Source: Bacillota bacterium (GTDB lineage: Bacteria; Bacillota; Clostridia; Acetivibrionales; DSM-1351). From it: a stretch of 64,000 bases of DNA. Each line of letters opens with the position of its first letter. Position 1 is the first letter of the stretch. This document shows, piece after piece, positions 35,461 to 44,785 of this stretch. Position numbers and translations under genes: made by a program. The notes below the pieces were generated by a model that saw only the letters and a list, made by a program, of their open reading frames with translations, searched no databases and had not been told where the DNA came from. The DNA lies in assembly GCA_023400235.1 (NCBI GenBank), contig JAEXFI010000049.1, positions 82,960 through 146,959 on the forward strand, written 5' to 3'.

Positions 35461-38400
35461 ATGTTAAAACATAAAAACTTGATACAATTAATAGAACACG
35501 TGAAACAATGCGATAAAGGAATCATTTTTATAGAAGACAGTAAAGATGATGTTTTCATGACATATGAAGAAATGTATATTAAGGCTTTGGGGATTCTGGG
35601 CTTCTTACAGACGAAGGGAGTAAAGCCCGGGGATGAGATTGTATTGCAGATACTCGATAACAAGTCCTTTGTCTGTGCTTTTTGGGCATGCATATTGGGA
35701 GGGGCAATACCTGTTCCAATACCTATAGGAAATAATGAAGAGCACCGGCTAAGGGTTGTTAAGGTATGGAATATTCTGAATAACCCGTACCTTATCACAG
35801 AGGCAAGCCTTCAAAGTCAGCTGTCCGACCAGGAAAATATAAAAGCCCGTTCCTTTTTAGTAGAAGAGGCGGACAAAGCAGGCTGTCCGGGAAAAACACA
35901 TACTCCTGAGTCTTCTGACATTGCCTTTATCCAGTTCTCTTCCGGCTCAACAGGTGACCCCAAGGGGGTGGTCCTCACACACGAAAACCTATTAACGAAT
36001 ATCAATGCTATTTTAAAAGGCTTGCAGGTTGTTCCCGAAGATTCAACACTGAGCTGGATGCCCCTTACACATGATTTGGGGCTGGTAGGCTTTCATCTGT
36101 CTTCACTTGCAGGAGAAATCAGCCAGTATATCATGCCTACCTCACTATTTATTCGTCACCCGGTGTTATGGATTGAAAAAGCTAATGACTATAAGATATC
36201 AGTTCTGGCTTCGCCAAACTTTGGCTACAAGCATTTTTTAAGCTCCTTTAAACCTGAAATTGCCGCTGATTGGGAGCTATCACATGTACGTCTGATTTTA
36301 AACGGTGCTGAACCAATTTCATCAGAACTGTGCAACTTATTTTTAGCTGCAATGTCAGGGTACAATTTGAGAAGAAACGTAGTCCTCCCTGTTTTTGGAC
36401 TTGCAGAGGCAAGTCTTGCGGTATCCTTACCTCCTGTAGGAGAAGAATTTGAAACGTTAAGTCTGAAAAGGGAGTCTGTTTCTCTGGGTCAGAAAGCAAT
36501 TCAGGATAGTTCTTTTACTGAATCCGTGAAATTTGTGGATTTGGGGTATCCTGTACAGGATTGTTTCGTCAGAATATGTGATCAGGACAATATTGTTCTG
36601 GAGGACAGTACAATAGGAGCCATACAAATCAAAGGCAAAAATGTGACAAAAGGGTATTACAATAATCCCGAGGCTACAGCTGCTGTGTTTACACAAGATG
36701 GCTGGCTGGATACCGGCGATATTGGTTTTATGCGAAATGGACGTTTGATTGTTATAGGGAGAAAAAAGGATATTATTTTTGTTAATGGACAGAACTATTA
36801 TCCATATGATATAGAAAAGGCAGCTGAAGGGATAGCAGCAATAGAGTCAGGGAAATTTGCAGCGTGCGGTATACAGGATGAGATCAGTAAAACAGAAGAA
36901 ATAGGACTCTTTGTTTTGTACAAAGGCAAAATTGAGGATTTCGTACATATAGCCATTGCCTTAAAAGCCAACATTAATAAATTAATGGGTCTGGATATTA
37001 AGAACGTGATACCGGTGGAGAATATGCCTCTGACAACAAGCGGGAAGGTTCAGAGATATAAGCTGGCTGAAAATTTTAAACACGGTATGTACGCTGATAT
37101 TGTCCACAGGATAAACCGCATTGCAATGGAAAGGACTCAAGATATTAATATTGTATTACCCGCAAATGAAACGGAAAAAAAGCTTGTAGAGCTTTGGCGG
37201 GATATACTGGATATAGAAAAAATAGGAGTGACCGATAACTTTTTCGAGCTGGGAGGGAATTCACTAAAGGTATCAACTTTATTGTCTTGTATAGAGGAGC
37301 AGTTTGGCATTGAAATACCCATATCCACTGCTTTTGAAATCCTGACTGTAAAAAAACTGTCTGAGTTTATAGAGGATGCCAGGAAAAAAGCTTACTCAAT
37401 AATACCTCACATTGAAAAAAGAGAGTACTATCCTGTTTCTTCAGCTCAAAAAAGGTTGGTCATACTTAATCAGATTGACAGTGCCATTACCTACAACATT
37501 TCTTCAGCTGTAGAAATTGAGGGTATGCTGGATACTGAAAAGTTTATAGAGGTTTTCGGTATGCTTATAGAAAGGCATGAATCTCTTAGGACTGAGTTTG
37601 AATTTATTGACGGTGAGCCTGTTCAGAAAATCAAACATAGGACAGATTTGAAAATGGAGCTTACTAGTTGCAAGGATGGGGATGTAGCTCAGATAATAAA
37701 AAATTTCATAAGACCTTTTGACTTGGGAAAGGCACCACTGATAAGGGCAATGCTTTTAAAAATAACCGATACCAGACATATTCTGCTATGTGACATGCAT
37801 CATATCATATCCGACGGGATTTCATGCAGTATTCTGATCAGGGAACTAATAAAGTTATACCAAGGTCGGACACTAAATAAAATAAGAGTTCAATACAAGG
37901 ATTTTGCAGCATGGCAGAATGAACAGCTTAAAACAGAGTATATAAGCGCCCAGAAGGAATTCTGGTTAAAGCAATATTCAGATGAAATACCAGTACTCAA
38001 TTTCCCTTACGATTATCAAAGACCTGCTGTCCAAAGCTTTGAGGGAGACAGAGTCAGCTTTGAAATCAGGGGGGATTTGCTCAAAAACCTGGAAGCACTG
38101 AGTGTTAAAACCGGGACTACATTATTTATGGTGTTTCTGTCGGCATACAATGTACTTTTACATAAATATACCGGACAAGAGGACATTGTGGTGGGTACAC
38201 CAGTGTCGGGAAGAACTCGGAATGAGCTGAAGGATGTCATTGGCATGTTTGTAAATACGCTGGCATTAAGAAACTCTCCCAAAAGCAATATTAAGTACAG
38301 CAATCTTCTGGAAGATGTAAGGAACAGGTTTTTAAGGGCTCTTGAAAATCAGGATTATCAGTTTGAAATGTTGGTGGATGCACTGAAAATTAAAAGGGAA

Positions 38401-41400
38401 ATTGATAGAAATCCATTGTTTGATACAATGTTTGTTTTTCAGAATATGGGTGGGATTGAAGTTGATGTTCAGGCAGACAACCTTAAATTTTCAAAATATG
38501 AATTTGAAAGCAGGGTGTCAAAATTTGATTTTTGTCTTTATGCAGTTCCCAAGCAGGGCAGTATTTATTTTGAACTGGAGTACGCTGCAAAGCTGTTCAG
38601 AAGAGAGACCATTGAACGCCTTGCTGCACATTATCAGAATCTGCTGGATATAATCGTAAAAAACCCTGAAATTCTTATTTCTGATATAGATATTTTATCC
38701 CAACAAGAAAAAAACCTTCTTTTATACAAGTATAATCAAACACAACAGGAATATCCCAAAGAAAAGACCATTTGTGATTTAATCCAAGAGCAGGTCAGAA
38801 AAGCGCCTGAAAATATTGCTGTAGAGGCAGGTGACAAAAAGCTCACCTATGGTGAGCTTGACCGGAAAGCAAACAGTCTCGCGGGTATATTGAGAACACA
38901 TGGCGTAAGACCTGACACAATAGTGGGTTTGCTGGCAGAACGCTCTATTGAACTGATAATAGGTATTTTAGCCGTATTAAAAGCAGGGGGGGCTTATCTT
39001 CCCATAGATCCACAGTATCCTGAAACCAGGATAAAGTACATACTCGAAAATGCAGGTGCAGAAATTTTACTTACAGTTGATGCTATAACGGAAAAAATAG
39101 AGTTTAGTGGTACTGTAATCGATCTTTTGGACAGCAGTATTTATTCTGAAAACGACCAAAGAATTGAAATTGTAAATAAACCTGATGATTTGGTATATGC
39201 CATCTATACTTCAGGCTCCACGGGAAATCCAAAAGGAGTAATGATACAGCATAAGTCCCTCAACAATTATCTGCACAGCATTTATAAATGGTATGACGAA
39301 GAAGTAGGCAGCGAAGATAAATGCTTTAGTCTTGCCAACATATCCTTTGATGCAAATGTTGTGGAAATTTTTATGCCTCTTGTATTCGGAGCCACTCTTG
39401 TACTAAACGACCAGCCGAGGCTGATGGACTTAGAGCAGCTTGCTGACACCATCGCAGAAAAGGGAGTAACCTTTACATTTCTTCCCCCCACCATACTTCA
39501 GGATTTATGCAGATTATTGAAAAGAAGAAATACAAGATTAAATAAAATACTTACAGGCCTGGAGAACATTAAAGATTATGTTCTTGAAGAATTCTTCGAA
39601 TTGAATAAAGCTATGAAGGTATTGATCGGATATGGTCCTACTGAAGCTACAATATGCGCATCCTTTTACCGGTATGAATCCAAAAAGTCTGTTGGAAAAA
39701 CCGTGCCCATAGGAAAACCGCTGGCAAATACTCAGATATATCTTACGGATACGAATTTCAGACCCGTACCAGTGGGTGCAACAGGAGAACTGTGCATATC
39801 CGGCGAAGGTTTGGCAAAGGGGTATCTGAACAATCCAACAGTAACGGCTGAAAAGTTTGTAAATAACCCTTTTATTTCCGAGCTTAGGATGTACAGGACA
39901 GGAGACCTTGCCAGATGGAACAGCGAAGGCAATCTGGAGTTTATGGGCAGAGCTGATTTTCAGGTTAAAATCAGAGGCTACAGAGTTGAGCTTGGTGAAA
40001 TCGAAACAAGGCTGCTGAAGTACGGGTCTGTGAAGGAAGCTGTGGTGCTGGACAGGAAAGATTCAAACGGAAACAGTTATTTATGTGCCTATATAGTGGC
40101 AGATGCTGATATTAATCCTTCTGATTTAAGAGAATTTTTATCTATGGATTTACCGGATTACATGATACCTTCCTACTATGTCAAGATTAAAAGCGTTCCC
40201 TTTACATCAAATGGCAAAATTGACAGAAAGGCATTACCTGAACCGACACTGGGCTGCGGTACAGAATATGTACCGCCCCGGAACGAAATAGAACAGGAAC
40301 TGGCAGAGGTATGGCAGGAGGTATTAGGAGTCGGAAGGGTAGGCATTTTTGATAATTTCTTTGATTTGGGGGGCTCCTCCCTAAAAGCCATTCAGGTCAG
40401 CGGAAAGCTTAAAAGCTTTGGCTTGAACATGATGAACATACTTAGAAATCCGACAATAGCAGAGCTAGGCAAATATGCTGTTCCATTTGGAGGACAGGGA
40501 GTGGTGCTGCCTGAACAAATGAAAAAGAATATGGAGTTGGATTACTATTTCAGTTCACAGGGAGACCGTGATCCTTTGACTGAAAAAATGGATTGTGCAA
40601 ATGTAATGCTTTACTTTATTCTGAAAAAGCAATTAGGAAATAACGGCAGCTTTTATGAGTATTTTGCTCAAGGCTTTGATATGAATATAACCGAGAACCG
40701 GTTTGGGGGAATTTACGACATTAATTTTTCCACTTATCATTTATGGGAAGATGCTTTTGAAATAAATAATTACAGCGGAAAGGGTGTTGAAGCCCTGTCT
40801 CACATTGAGCAGCTGCTTGATAGGGGAGAGCAGCTGGTAGTGGATATATACTGTCTGAGAAATCCTTACTTCAGAGAATTTGTAAGCTATGATGCTCCGG
40901 AAGAAAAGGAGAGAAGAGGGCATTTATTTATGCTTGTTGCACATGACAGGGATAATTTATATTCTATTGAAATGCCTGAAATGATAAATGCTGATAGATA
41001 TATTCCTTATATCGGGAACAAATCGGTAGGACTTATCTCTAAAAAGGATATACTACCGGCTTTCGAATTTGACGTTTTCTATTCTACCATTACTGTAAAG
41101 AAGGAAAAATTAAAAGGAGAATCAAAGCTAAAAGAGCTGGTAGATCTGATGATCAAAAATTATAACAGACCAGCATCAATTGAAAATGGACTTACAACCT
41201 ATTACGGAGAAGCTGCAATTGATAAGCTTGTAGAAATATCCTCCAAGGAGTTCCAGAGGCTTGATGACAATAATAACGTGCAAACCCGTACCCTTCAGGA
41301 AATACTAGATTGGAAGCTTGTTACACTCTCAAACCGCAGAAGACTGTTTAAGACTGCCTTGGAACATTATAACGGGGAATGCAACAACGATATCAGGGAC

Positions 41401-41574
41401 AGGGTTATAGAACTGTTGGAAGGTTTGGCTCTAGGGTTGAAGGAAATATGTCATAGTCTTACAAAGAAATACAGCCTGGCAAGTGTTATTGATAAGGAAG
41501 CCGGCTGGTGTTTCGCAGAATTAAAAGAACAGGAAAAGGAATTAATGTACCTGATGGGCAGGTTATGGACTTGA
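35461..41574 (+). CDS. Nonribosomal peptide synthetase: FAAL-PCP-C-A-PCP with BtrH-like C-terminal domain
   Basis: A 2037-residue synthetase. Residues ~1-570 form a fatty acyl-AMP ligase-like loading domain (IQFSSGSTGDPKGVVLTH; SWMPLTHDLGLVGFHL). The first carrier holds Ser601 in GGNS. A condensation domain (660-1085) has HHIISDG near 779. The adenylation domain (1105-1615) has YTSGSTGNPKGV and GYGPTEATI. The second carrier holds Ser1640 in GGSS. There is no thioesterase. The last ~335 residues resemble butirosin BtrH/C39-type proteins, with Cys1712 (MDCANVM) and His1821 (RRGHLFMLVAHD) as candidate catalytic residues. It probably makes an N-acyl-aminoacyl chain and transfers it to an acceptor. 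Confidence 0.88.
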   Translation: MLKHKNLIQLIEHVKQCDKGIIFIEDSKDDVFMTYEEMYIKALGILGFLQTKGVKPGDEIVLQILDNKSFVCAFWACILGGAIPVPIPIGNNEEHRLRVVKVWNILNNPYLITEASLQSQLSDQENIKARSFLVEEADKAGCPGKTHTPESSDIAFIQFSSGSTGDPKGVVLTHENLLTNINAILKGLQVVPEDSTLSWMPLTHDLGLVGFHLSSLAGEISQYIMPTSLFIRHPVLWIEKANDYKISVLASPNFGYKHFLSSFKPEIAADWELSHVRLILNGAEPISSELCNLFLAAMSGYNLRRNVVLPVFGLAEASLAVSLPPVGEEFETLSLKRESVSLGQKAIQDSSFTESVKFVDLGYPVQDCFVRICDQDNIVLEDSTIGAIQIKGKNVTKGYYNNPEATAAVFTQDGWLDTGDIGFMRNGRLIVIGRKKDIIFVNGQNYYPYDIEKAAEGIAAIESGKFAACGIQDEISKTEEIGLFVLYKGKIEDFVHIAIALKANINKLMGLDIKNVIPVENMPLTTSGKVQRYKLAENFKHGMYADIVHRINRIAMERTQDINIVLPANETEKKLVELWRDILDIEKIGVTDNFFELGGNSLKVSTLLSCIEEQFGIEIPISTAFEILTVKKLSEFIEDARKKAYSIIPHIEKREYYPVSSAQKRLVILNQIDSAITYNISSAVEIEGMLDTEKFIEVFGMLIERHESLRTEFEFIDGEPVQKIKHRTDLKMELTSCKDGDVAQIIKNFIRPFDLGKAPLIRAMLLKITDTRHILLCDMHHIISDGISCSILIRELIKLYQGRTLNKIRVQYKDFAAWQNEQLKTEYISAQKEFWLKQYSDEIPVLNFPYDYQRPAVQSFEGDRVSFEIRGDLLKNLEALSVKTGTTLFMVFLSAYNVLLHKYTGQEDIVVGTPVSGRTRNELKDVIGMFVNTLALRNSPKSNIKYSNLLEDVRNRFLRALENQDYQFEMLVDALKIKREIDRNPLFDTMFVFQNMGGIEVDVQADNLKFSKYEFESRVSKFDFCLYAVPKQGSIYFELEYAAKLFRRETIERLAAHYQNLLDIIVKNPEILISDIDILSQQEKNLLLYKYNQTQQEYPKEKTICDLIQEQVRKAPENIAVEAGDKKLTYGELDRKANSLAGILRTHGVRPDTIVGLLAERSIELIIGILAVLKAGGAYLPIDPQYPETRIKYILENAGAEILLTVDAITEKIEFSGTVIDLLDSSIYSENDQRIEIVNKPDDLVYAIYTSGSTGNPKGVMIQHKSLNNYLHSIYKWYDEEVGSEDKCFSLANISFDANVVEIFMPLVFGATLVLNDQPRLMDLEQLADTIAEKGVTFTFLPPTILQDLCRLLKRRNTRLNKILTGLENIKDYVLEEFFELNKAMKVLIGYGPTEATICASFYRYESKKSVGKTVPIGKPLANTQIYLTDTNFRPVPVGATGELCISGEGLAKGYLNNPTVTAEKFVNNPFISELRMYRTGDLARWNSEGNLEFMGRADFQVKIRGYRVELGEIETRLLKYGSVKEAVVLDRKDSNGNSYLCAYIVADADINPSDLREFLSMDLPDYMIPSYYVKIKSVPFTSNGKIDRKALPEPTLGCGTEYVPPRNEIEQELAEVWQEVLGVGRVGIFDNFFDLGGSSLKAIQVSGKLKSFGLNMMNILRNPTIAELGKYAVPFGGQGVVLPEQMKKNMELDYYFSSQGDRDPLTEKMDCANVMLYFILKKQLGNNGSFYEYFAQGFDMNITENRFGGIYDINFSTYHLWEDAFEINNYSGKGVEALSHIEQLLDRGEQLVVDIYCLRNPYFREFVSYDAPEEKERRGHLFMLVAHDRDNLYSIEMPEMINADRYIPYIGNKSVGLISKKDILPAFEFDVFYSTITVKKEKLKGESKLKELVDLMIKNYNRPASIENGLTTYYGEAAIDKLVEISSKEFQRLDDNNNVQTRTLQEILDWKLVTLSNRRRLFKTALEHYNGECNNDIRDRVIELLEGLALGLKEICHSLTKKYSLASVIDKEAGWCFAELKEQEKELMYLMGRLWT

Positions 41575-41670
41575 AGCGAAATTACTGTTGTACATACATG
41601 AATTACTCAAATATTAATGTTTAAATGGTTCAGCTTTAATAAAATATACTTGGAAAAGGAAGAAGAGTGA

Positions 41671-42975
41671 ATGCAAGGTGAAGAAATCTTAAAGGGAAGC
41701 GTTATCCCCGTTAATTTGAAGTTTAATTTTTTGCTGCTGGTATCAGGCAGATTCATATCAGGTGTAGGAGCAACAGTAATAACCTTTGCTTTAAGCTTGT
41801 ATGTACTGGACATAACAGGATCGGCAGGCACTTTTTCATTGGTAATGAGCCTGTCCGTCCTTCCTATGGTTTTTATAAACATATTTACAGGTGTTTTTGT
41901 AGACAGATATGACAAGAAAAAAATTATTGTAGGCTCAGATATCATATGCGGTGTAATAGTTCTTATATACTCGGAACTGCTGGATTTTTACCCTGAAAAC
42001 ATCGTACTGATAATCCTATATGTCTTAACTGTAAGCACGATTCAGTCTTTTTTCAACCTTGCAATAAACTCGGCTATTCCTGAAATTGTAAATAAAGACA
42101 ACATCTCTGCTGCAAATGCGGCAATTCAGGGAATAACAGCTGTTGTAAATATAATCGGCCCCATTTTGGGAGCTGTTCTATATACGACAGTAGGAATCAA
42201 AGTAATATTTATGTTCAATGGAATAGTACTTGTTACAGCAGGCTTATTAGAAATATTTTTGAAATTTACAAAACCCGATACTCCTTCTGAGGATAATCCG
42301 TGTAAAAAGGGATATTTAGCGGATTTAAAGACGACCTTCAGCTATTTATACTCTCAGAAAATCATAATATTCTTTTTGGTATTTGCAGCTATTGTAAGTC
42401 TTATGTATTTTCCAATGGTAAGCATGGTTTTGACATATGTAAGCTATAACATTATGAAAGTTACCGAAATACAATTGTCTTTTATACAGGCCTCCACGGC
42501 AATAGGCACCATAGCAGGTGCTGCTCTCATATCTTTTATAAAATCACTCGGCAGCCATATGATTAAAAATTTTTTTACATTGTTCAAGGTACAGGCGGTT
42601 TTGTTCATTTTGTGGCTCCTGCCTCTGGGGGCCCAGGTATTAACCGGAAACAAATGGAGTATAACAGTCATTTTCAGCATAATACTTGTGGCATTAAGTT
42701 CTGTAAATACTTTACAGAATGTATCTATGATTTCTTATTTCCAGTTTCAGATACCTAAGGAGCTGCTAGGGCGTGTATTCGGAGTATTCATGACAGCGGC
42801 ATATATATTTAGTCCCATAGGTATATGGTTGTATGGCTTTTTACTTAATTTCATCAAGTGGTATTATTTAACTACTGTTTCCGGAATTACTTTGTTGATT
42901 ATAGGTATTTTTGCAGTAAGAAGTAAATATTTTTACGATTTTATTAATGATTTTAAAATCAAACAAGAAGTATAG
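41671..42975 (+). CDS. MFS transporter
   Basis: A 434-residue major-facilitator protein with about 12 transmembrane helices. The loop 2-3 signature reads GVFVDRYDKKKIIVGSD. It resembles the macrolide-efflux (MefA/Cmr-like) and enterobactin exporter-like group (SGRFISGVGATVITFALSLYVLDITGSAGTFS). It lies ~100 bp after the NRPS and is the likely exporter of the cluster product or a self-resistance pump. Confidence 0.87.
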   Translation: MQGEEILKGSVIPVNLKFNFLLLVSGRFISGVGATVITFALSLYVLDITGSAGTFSLVMSLSVLPMVFINIFTGVFVDRYDKKKIIVGSDIICGVIVLIYSELLDFYPENIVLIILYVLTVSTIQSFFNLAINSAIPEIVNKDNISAANAAIQGITAVVNIIGPILGAVLYTTVGIKVIFMFNGIVLVTAGLLEIFLKFTKPDTPSEDNPCKKGYLADLKTTFSYLYSQKIIIFFLVFAAIVSLMYFPMVSMVLTYVSYNIMKVTEIQLSFIQASTAIGTIAGAALISFIKSLGSHMIKNFFTLFKVQAVLFILWLLPLGAQVLTGNKWSITVIFSIILVALSSVNTLQNVSMISYFQFQIPKELLGRVFGVFMTAAYIFSPIGIWLYGFLLNFIKWYYLTTVSGITLLIIGIFAVRSKYFYDFINDFKIKQEV

Positions 42976-43048
42976 ACGCTCCTGGAAGGAAACCTGAAAA
43001 GTTATTGGAAGTGGGAAATGAATACTTTTTAAAGGAGGTGACAAGTCC

Positions 43049-43252
43049 ATGTCATTTCTTTCATATTATATTAATAAAATATTTTATTTAACTATTTTAT
43101 TAAAATGTGAGACATGGACAAAAAATGAAAAAGATGCAAATAACAAGATTATTAAAAGGAATATTTTTTGCTATATCATATTTGCTGATATACCTTTTAA
43201 ATTCAAAATTTATAAGTATATTTATAAATTACTCAGCGAAAACAAAATTTAA
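43049..43252 (+). CDS. Possible small peptide ORF with an unusually strong ribosome-binding site
   Basis: A 67-codon ORF (MSFLSYYINKIFYLTILLK...) preceded by AAAGGAGGTGA at 43032-43042 and a 7-base spacer, the best Shine-Dalgarno in this area. It overlaps the first ~130 bases of the CPBP gene in another frame. The product is Lys/Ile/Tyr-rich with a hydrophobic start. It may be a leader peptide that couples translation to the CPBP gene, or a short peptide. It could also be a chance ORF under a misplaced ribosome-binding site. Confidence 0.35.
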   Translation: MSFLSYYINKIFYLTILLKCETWTKNEKDANNKIIKRNIFCYIIFADIPFKFKIYKYIYKLLSENKI

Positions 43253-43976
43253 GGGTGTTGTAGAAAGTCTGAACAATGCAATATCTTTAGAAATGATATT
43301 AAATGTTGCAATCCCTGCATTAATATATGTATTAATTCTTAGAATAAGAAAAATCAATTTATTAACCTTCTGCAGATTTAAAACCATAAGTATAAAAAAC
43401 CTGATGCTATGCATTTCCATTGGTATTTCAATATCAATATTCATATTATGTTTTATGCATTTAAAGTATTTTGCAAACAATATACAGGCAGTAATAAGCT
43501 TTTTTGACAGATTTAATAACGGAAGTGTTTTCTATTTTATTTTTTATAACATTATTGTGTTTACAATTTTTGAAGAAATGCTGTTCAGAGGGTTGATTTT
43601 CAATGAACTGAGGAAGGTCCTGCCCCTTGTACCGGTAATCCTTATTCAGGCTTTACCTGCTGCGTTTCAGTCTGATATCGTGTTGAGTGCTTTTGGGTAT
43701 GCGAGCATGGTAATTTACTGTCTGGCCTATATTTGCTCCGATTCCATATGGGGTTCCGTTGCGGTGCTGTATACTTCTCATATATTTGTAATGCTGACCA
43801 GAAGAGCAGGTATAGACAAATGGCTTTCAAAGCTGGAAAATAGTATATTAATCACAGGAACGGGCATAAGCATATTAATAACAATCAGTCTGTTATTTTA
43901 TATATGGAAAGGGTATAGCCGCAGCAGGCGGACATCAGAAGTTATACGGAATAATAACCCAGTCTCATTAGAATAG
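43125..43976 (+). CDS. CPBP-family intramembrane protease homologue
   Basis: A 283-residue membrane protein with about seven or eight helices. The ABI/CPBP motif 1 is present as FEEMLFRGLIF (EExxxR). The usual motif 2 histidine is not obvious in PVILIQALPAAFQ; a histidine occurs later in VAVLYTSHIFVML. It may be a Rce1-like protease with a partly altered site. Such genes often sit in peptide-antibiotic clusters for processing or immunity. The start is uncertain: GTG at 43107 and ATG at 43125 both lack a clear ribosome-binding site, and translation may be coupled to the small ORF at 43049. Confidence 0.75.
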   Translation: MKKMQITRLLKGIFFAISYLLIYLLNSKFISIFINYSAKTKFKGVVESLNNAISLEMILNVAIPALIYVLILRIRKINLLTFCRFKTISIKNLMLCISIGISISIFILCFMHLKYFANNIQAVISFFDRFNNGSVFYFIFYNIIVFTIFEEMLFRGLIFNELRKVLPLVPVILIQALPAAFQSDIVLSAFGYASMVIYCLAYICSDSIWGSVAVLYTSHIFVMLTRRAGIDKWLSKLENSILITGTGISILITISLLFYIWKGYSRSRRTSEVIRNNNPVSLE

Positions 43977-44200
43977 ACCTCCCTTAAAACTCCTCTGATA
44001 TCTGCACTCCCCAGAGGGTCATTGCTAATCCACTTTCTGCTTAAATTTCATATTTGGGCTAGTTAGCCAATGAGATTTTATTTAATATTTTCAGCTGTCC
44101 TTAAAAAATATATGATTTGTTGTGCTGATTAAAAATGTGATAACAGGAAGAGAATGCTATTCACTCCCGGACAAGCTTCAAATAAATGCTTGTATATAAC

Positions 44201-44350
44201 GCTTTTGGCGAAATTGTAATGCCTTTCGACATGCCTTTTTAGCCGTCGCAGCAACTCGGCCGTCCAGGCCTCGGGTGCTGCTTAAATTGACGTCCTGTCA
44301 ATTTAACTGCCAAAGCAGCATGCCCAAAGCCTACAATTTCAGCAAAAGCT
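44201..44350. repeat. Highly structured 150-bp inverted-repeat element
   Basis: The outer arms pair imperfectly: GCTTTTGGCGAAATTGTA (44201-44218) against ACAATTTCAGCAAAAGC (44334-44350). Inside are a GCAGCA...TGCTGC hairpin (44248-44281) with an inner GGCC pair, and a perfect 10-bp stem TTAAATTGAC/GTCAATTTAA with a 5-base loop (44282-44306). No ORF covers it. It could be a small noncoding RNA or a nonautonomous mobile element. Confidence 0.5.
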
Positions 44351-44707
44351 TTTAATCATACTGCGCATTTCTTTAAAGTCGACCTCACGTGAATTTCAAA
44401 CTTGCCTCTTAATGACTTTATTAACTGGCACTTAAAGTTCTGTTATGAGTTCTGTAGATTGGAAATGTGCCACCCCACTGATTCCAAAGAGGTATTCTTC
44501 AACAAAATATTTAAAGGACATAATTTGATTTTTATGGCTAAACAATAATACTCTTTTGGTCGTACTCAGCATTAAGAGTCCTATTATTCTATATAGAGCT
44601 CTTAGACGATAAGGATTGCCAATTTTCAGATTTTGTTATGCTTACTTAGCACAACATCACTTCTACGGAATGTAATCAAAAAACAAGAACTCATTAAGTT
44701 AAGTAGA

Positions 44708-44735
44708 TTGATTTGTAAATAAAATGGTATATAAT
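44708..44735 (+). promoter_or_regulatory. Promoter of the type I-C cas operon
   Basis: TTGATT (44708-44713), 16-bp spacer, TATAAT (44730-44735), about 50 bp before the cas3 start. Confidence 0.6.
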
Positions 44736-44785
44736 ATAAAATAAGTAATAAATTACAAACATTTGATGATATAATGGAGAAATTT

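Larger units (their letters stand above)
43977..44785. other. Long intergenic region before the type I-C operon
   Basis: About 800 bp without a supported gene. It contains a structured inverted-repeat block (44201-44350) and a promoter at its right end. Short ORFs on the minus strand near 44626-44859 have no ribosome-binding site or family resemblance. It marks the boundary between the biosynthetic cluster and the CRISPR locus. Confidence 0.6.
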
